Assembly (NCBI GenBank): GCA_021527695.1
Contig: JAKFAO010000004.1
Coordinates: 1,405,001 to 1,469,000, forward strand
Source of the DNA: Naematelia aurantialba
Lineage: Eukaryota; Basidiomycota; Tremellomycetes; Tremellales; Naemateliaceae
Reading direction: 5' to 3'
DNA: 64,000 bases
The translations under genes were made by a program, and so were the position numbers. Below are positions 33,016-42,158 of this stretch, in pieces; the stretch's first letter is position 1, and the number at the start of each line of letters is the position of its first letter. The notes under the pieces are model-generated. The model was not told where the DNA came from. It saw only the letters and a list, made by a program, of their open reading frames with translations, and made no database searches.

Positions 33016-34263
33016 TATTGTCTGCAATTGGGGATGTACTTGACTGTGTATGGATTGGATAGATAATGGTCAGAGCAGTCGATTTGACAGCCTTTTATAG
33101 CTTTCAATCTGTCAAGGGACTGGAGCTGGCCTTCTTATTCGTCTTCTCCGAGTCACAGATGATGGGTCAGCATCATACAGATTTTCACCTACAGCGTTCA
33201 CCGACAACCACAGCGTTGGCGGACAACCACGGCGTTCGCCGTGGCTTCCCCTCGGTTAGAACCATTCGCTCTTGGCGTGCAGGGCAGAAGAGCCCCCCCC
33301 CTTTCCCACTCCAATCGAGGCCCACGCACCTGGCCTTCGGTTTCGGCTCTAGACACTTCCATGAACACGACTTGGAAGGCAGGGTAGGAGCATTCTGTCA
33401 TGACCGTCTGTCCGACCGCCACCGCTCGATGACGTCGTGCACGAACGATTCAAGAGTCGGCGTCGCTCTCTTCCGTTGGTTCGGGCTGTCTTGACGGTCC
33501 ACCGGAAGCCCGCCAGAGCGCTTACTAATGCCTGTGCATCTCTCTACTCAGTCATCCAGCGTATTCGAGACTATGAACACCACGGATGAGCACGCTTGAT
33601 TGCTTTGGAGTGTCTGCGCAGTAATTGAAGCCGGATTGTGGCTGAAAGCTGAAAGCAAGATCACTCAATCCCTGAGACACCAAACAGTGCTAGAAATGGT
33701 TGCTTACGAACTGGCAACTCCAGGTAATAAGATTAAGTCAGCTTGAGACGCTTGGTCGTGAGGATTATACTTTGGCTTACCGGATCAGAAACGCGTGGCT
33801 GCCACACAGCAAGGAACAACGAAGAGAGCAAGTCGCCACCAGAATCGTTAGTGTGTGTACATTGTCAGCGATGTGGTATCCTCGTCTTCTTTCCAACCTT
33901 AGACTCTCGCAGCCCTGGCTTGAGAATTATTGAAAGATAGATATGTGTCGCTGCAACCTAAGTGGTTCAAAGTATATGCCAACGCGGTGGAAGCAGTGGC
34001 GAGGTACATAACAATGTGTCACGACTGAATGGTCAATTACGGGCTCTCACAAATTGCCGTCACGTCACACAGGTCCAGTCGGCTGTGGTTGAATGCCTGA
34101 TATTATTATCGCTTCCTCTCGTTTGTTCACTTCTACATTGAACCACTGGAGTGGTATCTGCATTCTCGGGCTGACTTGGGTATGCATGTCGTCTACGTTT
34201 GTAACTCCAATTCGCAAGGTCTAAGTGGGCCCAAAATGTCATATTTAGAGGGCGTCGGCGCGC
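33016..34263. other. Long intergenic gap in the orphan island
   Basis: The first 100 bp (33062-33116) are the promoter element shared with orphan C. The remaining kilobase has a C-run near 33293-33301 and only weak open frames. No gene, tRNA or transposon end was recognised. Confidence 0.4.
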
Positions 34264-34803
34264 TCAGGCATCCACTGTGGTATGGCTCACTTGACGCTCC
34301 AATGGCAATGTACGCAGAACCCTCGTGGTCACGTATTCCACAGCAGTCTCACTCGAAGCAAGGAATTGCGCCAGCTCCGAGGTGGGGTTATACGTCGCGC
34401 ACTTGTCCTTCAGCCCGCTGGTGAGTCCATCTCGGCCTAGAGGCACAGTGCACGGTTCGCCGTCATCCCAGCCCCCCAGGGCGAGGGTCGGAAATTCCAA
34501 GCGGACGTTGGGGTCTTCCTGAACACAGATCATGAGGGAGATGGGCCTCACCGTCGGCTCCTCTGGAGGTGATCTTCTCAGACAGACAATGAGAATTCGC
34601 TGGCTTGGCTCTTCTGGGTCCATGTAGGAGCTCATCTTCGTCCTCAAGGCCTCTCGATCCTCGCTACTGACGTAGAGATGGTGAGTGAAACTTTCGCTTG
34701 CTCTCAGGGTTGATGGGCCGTACGGTGGCCTAACGGGAAGGGAAGTGAGAAGCTTGCCTTCTATGGATCGGTCTTCTGGCTGCGTGTCAAAGTCGATAGC
34801 CAT
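34264..34803 (-). CDS. Intronless orphan protein E (179 aa), function unknown
   Basis: Not recognised. The frame is open upstream but has no ATG before 34801-34803, whose context GCCATGG is strong. Layout: polar N terminus, helix SSEDREALRTKMSSYMD (46-62), strands SQRILIVCLRRSP (67-79), ISLMICVQEDP (88-98) and VRLEFPTLALGGW (100-112), then TSELAQFLASSETAVEYVTT (141-160). The strand block followed by a terminal S-E-x-x helix recalls orphans A, D and G. An upstream exon encoding a hydrophobic segment (LIFVIILPSSIILIGLQLV, in the open stretch before the ATG) cannot be excluded; that would make it a membrane protein. Confidence 0.5.
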   Translation of the reverse strand: MAIDFDTQPEDRSIEGKLLTSLPVRPPYGPSTLRASESFTHHLYVSSEDREALRTKMSSYMDPEEPSQRILIVCLRRSPPEEPTVRPISLMICVQEDPNVRLEFPTLALGGWDDGEPCTVPLGRDGLTSGLKDKCATYNPTSELAQFLASSETAVEYVTTRVLRTLPLERQVSHTTVDA

Positions 34804-35575
34804 GGCCACTTTGCTGCTGGAATTTGGAGAAACAAGCTGAAGGCCAATCAAGATGATACTGCTTGGGAGAATTATCACGAATATCAATGGACGGGGACTC
34901 CCTTTGTGTACTTCTTTCACCGCCTTGATTGAAAGGATGTTTCATTCGAGTCAGGACAATCATCATCAGCATCCACCATGAAGCCATAGTTAGCAGCTTG
35001 ACATGCCAGTGAATACACCCGGGTACAACCTGGGAATACATCTGAAGATGGAGGTCCATAAGCGACGTGGACTGGAGTGCAGTATACAAGCCGCTTCCTA
35101 CAGCTGCACGAGTTGAGTCCGTGCGGTGTTCCGGTGGCAAATGCCCCACACCACGAGGGTTCAGATAGGTAAGTCATCGACCGATTACGACCTAGCTACA
35201 GAGGTCAACGGTACATTCCGCACTGCAATCGGGAGAGCACTGAAATGGGAGGCTTGTGGACTGGGACGGGGCTTGCGACGTCAACGCGAAAAAGCTTAAT
35301 CAATATCTGACAAGGTCTACTATCATTTAGGCATTGCATTGAAACTGAGCAGGAGTATACAGTAGCAGCTACGTCGAAAAGAGGGGCTACGGGCGGATAT
35401 TTAGGCTACCAAGCATGGCCACTCTTTAACAGCACGAACCTCCTGTTGTATTAGAGACTTCCTCATCCAGTTTGAACAGTATCTCACAACTCCACTCACG
35501 CTGTCTTGTATGTACCTCCTCATCTTCACTCAACCAGCGCGGCTCCCACGTCGTCCGTATCAGCCCGAGATCCTC
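34804..35575. other. Intergenic region between orphans E and F
   Basis: No supported gene. The part adjacent to orphan E could hold a missed 5' exon. Nothing else is recognised. Confidence 0.35.
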
Positions 35576-36355
35576 CTACGTCTCCAAAGCCTTGACAATT
35601 CTGTCCGCCATCATCTTGTAAATGTCTCGGTACACGGTGGCAACCATTTCAAGGCTTCCCACAACCTCTGTCCCATCTTTGGTTCGGTGATCCGCGGTCT
35701 CCTTGAGATGGCCCGTTTCCGGGTCCCCTTCGTGGATTTTCTCCAACTCCCTTGCGACGGTCTCACGATCGAACCATAGCGTGGGCAAGAGACTTTCTGC
35801 AGCGTTCTCGGTGGCGACAGGCTCGGTGGCGAGAGATGAAGCCTCGGTTTTCAGAGTCTCTTCGGAGATACTGGCGCCTTCCAGAGCGGCGCGATGGCTT
35901 TGAGGTTCGACTTCGGTGTTACCGAGAGTGCCTTCCGATCTGCTGGGGCTGCCAAGTGCCGTTGCCGTTGTGAGGCGTCGATCGGTCGACCGTCTCGTAA
36001 ATACCCGAGTCACTCGGTCTGCGTCAAACGCCACAGAATCCAATCTGACCGTCCGTCGCGTCGCAGAGCCCAGAATGGCGACGATTGCAGTGACATCCAC
36101 AACGACCAAGACACTCGTTGGGCTTCCACTCTCGTCTTTATGCGCGCCCTTCAGCGTTGAAAGCACGACATCCTTCAAGACCGCGGGTTCGACACCGACT
36201 GGGTCGAAATCCGTCTGAGTGAAAATCACGTCCACCCCGGAATTGATGCTCAGGTCATAAGCAAACGACGGCTTGAGGAGGTTGAAATCAAATGACGTGG
36301 TACCACAATGTAGCGACTCGAGTCTACTGGGATGACCAATCAGACTGAAATCCAT
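35576..36355 (-). CDS. Intronless orphan protein F (259 aa), function unknown
   Basis: Not recognised. Single exon from ATG 36353-36355. The first 110 residues look folded, with strands FDFNLLKPSFAYDLSI and VDVIFTQTDF, a helix AVLKDVVLSTLKG and a hydrophobic strand TSVLVVVDVTAIVAILGSA (83-101) that could also pass for a marginal membrane helix. A polar Thr/Ser/Glu-rich linker follows. A C-terminal helix pair, FDRETVARELEKIHEG and LEMVATVYRDIYKMMADRIV, ends the protein. It has the island's orientation and intronless structure but no convincing motif shared with C or D. Confidence 0.5.
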   Translation of the reverse strand: MDFSLIGHPSRLESLHCGTTSFDFNLLKPSFAYDLSINSGVDVIFTQTDFDPVGVEPAVLKDVVLSTLKGAHKDESGSPTSVLVVVDVTAIVAILGSATRRTVRLDSVAFDADRVTRVFTRRSTDRRLTTATALGSPSRSEGTLGNTEVEPQSHRAALEGASISEETLKTEASSLATEPVATENAAESLLPTLWFDRETVARELEKIHEGDPETGHLKETADHRTKDGTEVVGSLEMVATVYRDIYKMMADRIVKALET

Positions 36356-37418
36356 CGAGACAGAAACAGACGGCGCAGCTCGGAAACCCGCTCCTTGGCA
36401 GGATAGAGGGAAAACTGCACGGCAAGATATGGAGACGGCAAGGTATGGAAGAGTTAACAGGCGACTGCGCCCTCAGTCTGCGCGACCTCTTATCCACTCG
36501 GAACTGGAGGACTCAGGAAGGACAACCACGGCGCCTTCGGGCCTCCACCAGCGTCTTACCGGATGGGTTAGTCTACGCACTTTCTCCTTTCGATGCCTCG
36601 GCCCGATACAGAACAAGGCCAGTGACCTGAAGGCGCGATAACACGGTCTTCAAGCAGCCTTTCACCGAGACCCGAGTAAATGCTAGATTCTTCGCTTGGT
36701 AGTAGCTCACCACGAAGGCGCAGAATCAAGGAGAACAGTCTACGAGAGAGCGCGCGCCCAACCAAGATCCGGGAGAAGGTCAGAGGTTCACAAAAGCTAG
36801 GATCAGGACTTGGTGATAGCAGGCAGTGGAAGTGGGAGATGCTCTCGAGAAGGTGACTTGCCATCCTTTGTTGCGCTCCACCCTGTCACAGGTTAGCACG
36901 CCGCCGGGGAATGCGTCGGGAGCACATCGCCGGTCCGCCACCTACAACCGCATACCGTACCGGGGAGAAGGCGATAGCGTAAAAGAGGATGTTCATTTGG
37001 AGACCTCTGAGGGGTATCCGGGCTGGCAGACGCCGCCGATATCCAATTTAGGAAGGGCCCTCTCTCTCTTCCACAACGAGAAGCCGTGTGAGGGAGAACA
37101 ATCTTGCCGAGCATCCTCCATGCGTTAGAGGGCAGCAAAGGACATGCGATGTGTGGTGAGACAGGCCGCAGCCCCAGAGGCTCAAAGGACATCTACAGAT
37201 GAAATGGCCAGAACCGCAAGGCGAGGTCTCTCAACAGGCCTGTCCACAGACGTGTAACCAGCTTTGGTTCCCGTCTGCACCATGTGATGCATATGACTGA
37301 TTGGAGTGGATCCACAAGAGAGCGTACCGATTTTCACTTACATCGTCATCACACCCCACCGGTCTCACCAACTACAAACAAGCCGACGGGGGACAAGGCC
37401 GGCACTGACTCGGGCGAA
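36356..37418. other. Long intergenic gap between orphans F and G
   Basis: Just over 1 kb without a supported gene on either strand. Short open frames match nothing. No repeats stand out. Confidence 0.4.
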
Positions 37419-38594
37419 CTATATACACGAGTACCAGCCGTCTTCGGTATCCGAGTAGTTCTTGAAAGGTGGCGCAAGGAGGCCAGGAGCAGCATACTCC
37501 CCGGATTGGCCCAGACCCCTTGTTGGCGCTGGCCTGCAGAGAGCGGCATCAACCGTCTGCGCAATGTATTCAGCAGCCTCACGATCCTCCGAGACGATGT
37601 GAGAAAGGGACACGGTTCTTGTCATCGCCCGGGAAAGTGGCGGTGGATTGCCTTCGTACCTTGAGAAGAGCGTGGTGAAGTCCTCCGGTTTCTCCTTGCC
37701 CGGTTTGATGACGGTCGTGCTCAGGGCATCGTGGAACTGGACTCTTCGGGACCGGAAGCTACGTCCCGCCCTCGAGAGAGAGTCGACGTATCGGCACTCC
37801 AGAAACTCTTCATCGCCCTCCAATGCTCGGCACCAGAGCGCAGACGTGGTGTCCCTCGCCACAAGATATATCGGCGGTCTGCCCCAAGTCTTCAGACTCT
37901 CCGCGACCGTGATGACCCAGCTCGTCCGTCTGTTGTACTTATCAGGGAGCCTTGTGGCCATCCAAATGAGACTCTGGACAAGGTGACGAGACTGGTCACA
38001 CGCTCGCGTAGCCTGGTCGGACGAGTCTGGAAATCTGATAATTTGACCCAAGAATCTGTTTTTCTTGGTGACGATGGCGCTTGCGCCGTCTGGCAGGAGT
38101 GATTCGGCGAAGTGCCGGCCAGAACCTTTCATGGCAATCGAAGCCCAGAACCCGGCAGCCTCGCCCTCAGAATCATCAAATTCGACAGGCTCTGCAGCCG
38201 GCGCGTCAGATATGCCTGGTGTTGTCGGGAATCCAATCACGCCGTGTACATGCGCACTTGCATGGCCGTCGGAAGAGCCCTTGGACATGACCGGCGAGTA
38301 CTCGGACTTGTGCCCGTCTTCGGATAGGGGTGTGCCAGTCTCATTGTCAGCGTGGTACTCTAAGGAACCACCATCGGACGGGCTCCTGATGGTTCCGCCA
38401 AGAGCTTCACTAGTAGTGTTGTCAGGACTCGGGAGATTTATGATGTCCGTGATGGTGCCGTCGGTTGTGCCAGGGCCGGTAATGGTCGTGATCCTGGTGA
38501 TTGTGGTTTTGATGCAGGTGGCCGGTCTTGCGTTTGTGTTGCTGTTCCTTCGCACCAGGTGTCCCAGACGGGAGGCAGGACGGACGTGAGCCAT
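37419..38594 (-). CDS. Intronless orphan protein G (391 aa), function unknown
   Basis: Not recognised. The first ATG is 38592-38594; a TATAAA (minus strand, near 38675) lies about 80 bp upstream. The N-terminal 130 residues are Thr/Ser-rich and low complexity. The C-terminal 230 look folded: FWASIAMKGSGRHFAESLLP, DGASAIVTKKNRFLGQIIRF, RTSWVITVAESLK, PPIYLVARD, EDFTTLFSRYEGN, and a terminal helix VSEDREAAEYIAQTV (about 334-348). The P-D-G motif, the W-V-I-T-V strand and the final S-E-x-x helix are in the same order as in orphan D, which suggests but does not prove a common family. No transmembrane helix is seen. Confidence 0.55.
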   Translation of the reverse strand: MAHVRPASRLGHLVRRNSNTNARPATCIKTTITRITTITGPGTTDGTITDIINLPSPDNTTSEALGGTIRSPSDGGSLEYHADNETGTPLSEDGHKSEYSPVMSKGSSDGHASAHVHGVIGFPTTPGISDAPAAEPVEFDDSEGEAAGFWASIAMKGSGRHFAESLLPDGASAIVTKKNRFLGQIIRFPDSSDQATRACDQSRHLVQSLIWMATRLPDKYNRRTSWVITVAESLKTWGRPPIYLVARDTTSALWCRALEGDEEFLECRYVDSLSRAGRSFRSRRVQFHDALSTTVIKPGKEKPEDFTTLFSRYEGNPPPLSRAMTRTVSLSHIVSEDREAAEYIAQTVDAALCRPAPTRGLGQSGEYAAPGLLAPPFKNYSDTEDGWYSCI

Positions 38595-39399
38595 GCCGGG
38601 TAAGAATTCTCTGGCGGTCAAGATTTGCAATGTCCAAGGCTCAAACAGTCAGAGACCAACGTCTTGCGTTTATAGTCTCACCGCTTAGCTGGTCCATTAT
38701 TCATATACGAAGCCCACGGACCGTTCCTTTGGAAGAGCAGTCGTGCTCGCAAAGACGCCAGATATCGGCAGGGGTACGAGACTCACGACTACCAAGGACA
38801 AGGGTACTGGAGTGCAAGGCCTCCTTTGCAAACCAGGTTTGAGTTTGGAGCAAGGCGCCTTCCATTCGAAGTCCGTTTCTTGAGCGTCTCGCTGCTGTAA
38901 GGGACAGTGACTGCGGGTCGCGGGTGCGGGCCGGCGTGAGGCTGCCCTCGCCTCTTAGTTCACCAAGCCAGCCTGACCCCCCGATTTCTGATGCCAGATT
39001 CCATCCTCAAAAGACGTCAGGTGGGGGCGGTGGGCAAGTAGGCCATCGCTGGTACTCCAGAATGCTCCCTCGCCTTCTCGAGATGGGCTCCTATCTCGGC
39101 TGTCACAGCTCTGGGACTGCTTCTATCTCGGCAACAAGTCGAAAAGGCCCGATGAGAAAGTCCGCTTCGCGACATTATGTGTGAGCTGTTGGTTTCTGTG
39201 ATGACGGACTACGAAACGGGCTATTTGTCCGACTTGACGCGTCATGCCAGCTCACAGAACGGTGATGCATGGGCGTACCGGGGGCACCCAAATTGCCCTC
39301 GGCGGACAAATAGGGTCTGTGGTTATACAATGCTTACGTGACCTGCTAACCGTGAGTGCTATCAGTGCTTAAGCTCCCCCGCCCATCCCTTGTTCCCCA
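38595..39399. other. Intergenic region between orphan G and GET5
   Basis: Holds the upstream region of orphan G and the 3' flank of the GET5-like gene. A perfect 11-bp inverted repeat (39221-39231 and 39303-39313) is the only notable element. Confidence 0.4.
39221..39313. repeat. 11-bp perfect inverted repeat, about 70 bp apart
   Basis: CTATTTGTCCG at 39221-39231 and its reverse complement CGGACAAATAG at 39303-39313. The spacer shows no coding potential. It could be the remains of a very small inverted-repeat element; no flanking target duplication was identified. Confidence 0.6.
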
Positions 39400-40476
39400 T
39401 CAGCTTTTGAAGAGGGGGTTTCCGGAGATGAACTCACCTCGAACACCGACTACGTCTCTTATCTTGGCTGCTTCTCCGGCGCTCAATCTCCCTTTCATGC
39501 TGACCAGAAACGTCTCCCATGCGGCGTCCGCATCATCCTCGTACGCGAACGAGCCGACGCACAGCGCATGTATCCTCTGCCAGAACTGCGGGTCGGCGAC
39601 GGTATTGTGGAACGCGGCAGAGGAGACTTGGGGCTGGGGACCGAGAGGTGGTGCCTCGGAATCCATGTTGGTCAGCGGCATCTCTGTGCCGGGGGACGAC
39701 GAGGCGTCGACCGAGGTCGTTATCGTCAGTGTTGGCGGACCCTCGGCGGATGCGGTGCGAGCGTGCGCCGAAGGGGAAGCAGAAGCCGAAGCTCGAGCTA
39801 GAGAGGGAGAAGGTATAGGAGCGGCAGTGGCAGCAGGAGCTTTGAGCATCAGGTGGATGGTCGAGCCCGAGGCAATGTCGTACTCCTTCAGTAGCTTGGT
39901 ATCCAGCAGCGCCTTTCCTTTCAGCAACAGCCGCTGGCTGTCTGGCGCAGGAGCAGAGGGGGACGACTTGGATACGAGCGCCTTGAGATCGGCGACGGTG
40001 TCGGTGAGTTGGGCGGTAATGTCGAACGAGAGAGGCGGCTTGAGCGACTTGACGGTTACAGAAACGGACGAGTCTGTTGCGACGCAGGTGTGAGCTCCAC
40101 TCTTAAAGCAGGGCAATCACAGCAAAACGTGATACCAAAGGGACGTGATATGATTGCAAGAGACAGAGACGACCCACCTTGCACAGGACCCGCATCGACG
40201 TCCATCACATCAGGTGGCTCGGCAACTGGTACCTGCCTACAGTCAGCACCACCACCGCCATCCATCCAGCCAGCCAGCCAGCCAGCCAGCCAGCCGGGAT
40301 ACAAAGACACTGACCCCAATGACAGCGACTTTGCGCGGCCGGTCTTCCAGAGGTGTAGAGTAGTCGGCGGGGTATTCGACCTTGTGGGACGCAAGTCCTT
40401 CAGTGTACCGCTTGATGAAGGCGCGCTCCTCGTTGATTCTCTCCCCGGTAATCGGTGTGTCCACCGGGATGTCCAT
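39400..40476 (-). CDS. GET5: GET5/UBL4A-like ubiquitin-domain protein (tail-anchored protein targeting)
   Basis: Cytosolic factor that, with Get4, hands tail-anchored proteins to the targeting ATPase. Exons on the minus strand: 40315-40476, 40178-40232, and a third starting near 40084. The N-terminal Get4-binding-like segment reads INEERAFIKRYTEGLASHKV and YPADYSTPLEDRP. A ubiquitin-like domain follows: SVTVKSLKPPLSFDI, LTDTVADLKALVSK, DSQRLLLKGKALLDTK, EYDIASGSTIHLMLK. After an Ala/Ser-rich linker comes a C-terminal helical dimerisation-like block, DPQFWQRIHALCVGSFAYED, with WETFLVSMKGRLS. The last exon may be cut by a further intron near its end (GTGAGT after VGVRG), so the final residues are uncertain. 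The family call is by domain order. Confidence 0.75.
40254..40300 (+). repeat. CAGC/CATC tetranucleotide microsatellite in a GET5 intron
   Basis: CCATCCATC followed by seven copies of CAGC (about 40267-40296), inside the first intron of the minus-strand gene. Confidence 0.9.
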
Positions 40477-40676
40477 AGTGATACTCGTAAACCTGAAGCT
40501 ATATTGCTATCGCGGGAGTGGTCTGACACTGTCAAAAGACGAGACGTGGAAGACGAGGAGCGCGTCTGGGTGAAAGAAGCTTCAGAGTTCCCGGCTCTGA
40601 CGTTTTCATTGTGCTTCCATCTTGCAGATCACCTTGACGGCTTGCACATACATCCAGGTCGTGCGATCGAGTCACG
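40477..40676. promoter_or_regulatory. Divergent promoter region GET5/myristoylated protein
   Basis: 200 bp between opposing start codons. No consensus element was picked out. Confidence 0.4.
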
Positions 40677-41867
40677 ATGGGATCGGGAGCATCAAAGTCC
40701 GCTCGCAGGCTACCTACAACGACACCTTCTGCCCTGCATCCCCATCCGACTCCCTCTCCAATTCCACCACCAGCATCCCCTTCCGCAGTGCTTCGCGATC
40801 CGCTTGTTTCCGAGCGACCTCCTGCCTCGGCAGGCGAGGTAGGCGGTTCCGACGCCACGCCAGACTATGGAAGGAGGATGGAGCAGGCAGGTGCGGCGCC
40901 GGTGACTGGGCGTGCACGGCCTGGTTTTAGCGGAGAGAAGGACGCTGGTGAGTTGTGGCTAGTTGGTTTCTGTAGCTCGGCTTAGAGTACCAGGCTACGG
41001 AGAGGAATGAAAGCTGATGCATGTGCGGTGTGTCTAGCCGTGATGAAGGATGGCATGGATCCGCAGTTTGCGTCGAACCTCTCAAGGCTGGGTCCGGTCG
41101 CCATCCACGACGCAGGCAAGTTTGTGCGCACTGTGAGTTGCTACTCCTGCTATGTCTTCGTCTTCTCCTTTATCTTCTTCTTTGTCTTCTTCTTCTTCTT
41201 GCCTTGGCCCTGTCCTTGCCGCTTGTCCTCTGTTGAGATGCGGCGTCGAGACGTATATCTCTTCTCACCATATTCCCTCTCCGTGTAGGCGGCCCATCGC
41301 CATGCCGCTTTAATGTGACCACGCCAACTTCTTCGTTTCCACTATCCCAATCGCCGCGGTCTACCCCGTCGTCGGCATCTCAAATCCAAGCAAACACCAT
41401 TCAATCCCAAATAGACAACATTCATTATCTCAAATACCACCGTATATTCTTCGAGTATCACTGACATTGTCCAGCCGGCACCAGCTCAACGCACCCTCAC
41501 CGCCCGCCAAAAAGCCTACACTCCCCCCTCGTCCATGCCCGCCAAGGGCCAACTCTCCACAACAGACCTCATAACCCTCCTGGACAGCCTCAAGAAATTA
41601 CCCCCCGGAGCCGACCCGGGCCCGCTGTATCGCCATTACGGGGTGGATACCGGGACCATGCGTGAGTTGCGCAGGTGGGTCAACAGCCCCAGCGTGGCGG
41701 ATGAGGTTGTCACGGTCGTTGGCGGGGAGGAGCGCAAGACGTTGCCGGTGAGTCTCCTGGCTAGACTACGTCCGCCTCTGTTCTGAACAAAGCCGAGCCG
41801 AGTTGTTGACCACTCTCAGGCTGTATGGGTCGACGCGGCAGACATGGCGGGGTCACCACGATTGTAG
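40677..41867 (+). CDS. Predicted N-myristoylated protein, function unknown
   Basis: Not recognised. Exons by reading: 40677-40947, 41014-41132, 41475-41747, 41820-41867; about 235 residues. The N terminus MGSGASKSARR fits the N-myristoylation consensus (Gly2, Ser6) followed by basic residues, so membrane attachment is likely. Next come a Pro/Ser-rich linker, then KDGMDPQFASNLSRLGPVAI, GKFVRT, QRTLTARQKAYTPP, and a compact helical part TTDLITLLDSLKKLPPGADP with LYRHYGVDTGTMRELRRWVN. The end is VWVDAADMAGSPRL. The 342-nt third gap (41133-41474) could hide an additional exon. It is divergent from GET5. The role is not inferable from the sequence. Confidence 0.65.
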
Positions 41868-42158
41868 CATAGCTCAGATGTACCATATCATGCATACTTC
41901 ACCCCACTCGTAACTGTCGCGCCCAAGCCAGATGTCGATGTTGCCGCCTATATCCTCATCCGTGCACATACTCTCGTGCCGAGCCAATCAATGCAAAATT
42001 ACTCCCAATGCACGCACGGCGATGCGATTCATAGCAGATAGCACACAGCACACAAAATCTCCTCCTGCTACTCAGAACACACTACTCAAGAACACACTAC
42101 CTCGGCATGCACCACCTCGAGCACAAACTACCGCGGTCCGATGCCCTGCCCGTAAATC

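Noticed and set aside
33066..33494. 142-codon plus-strand open frame upstream of orphan D
   Set aside because: It covers the duplicated promoter element, has poor composition and shows no homology hint.
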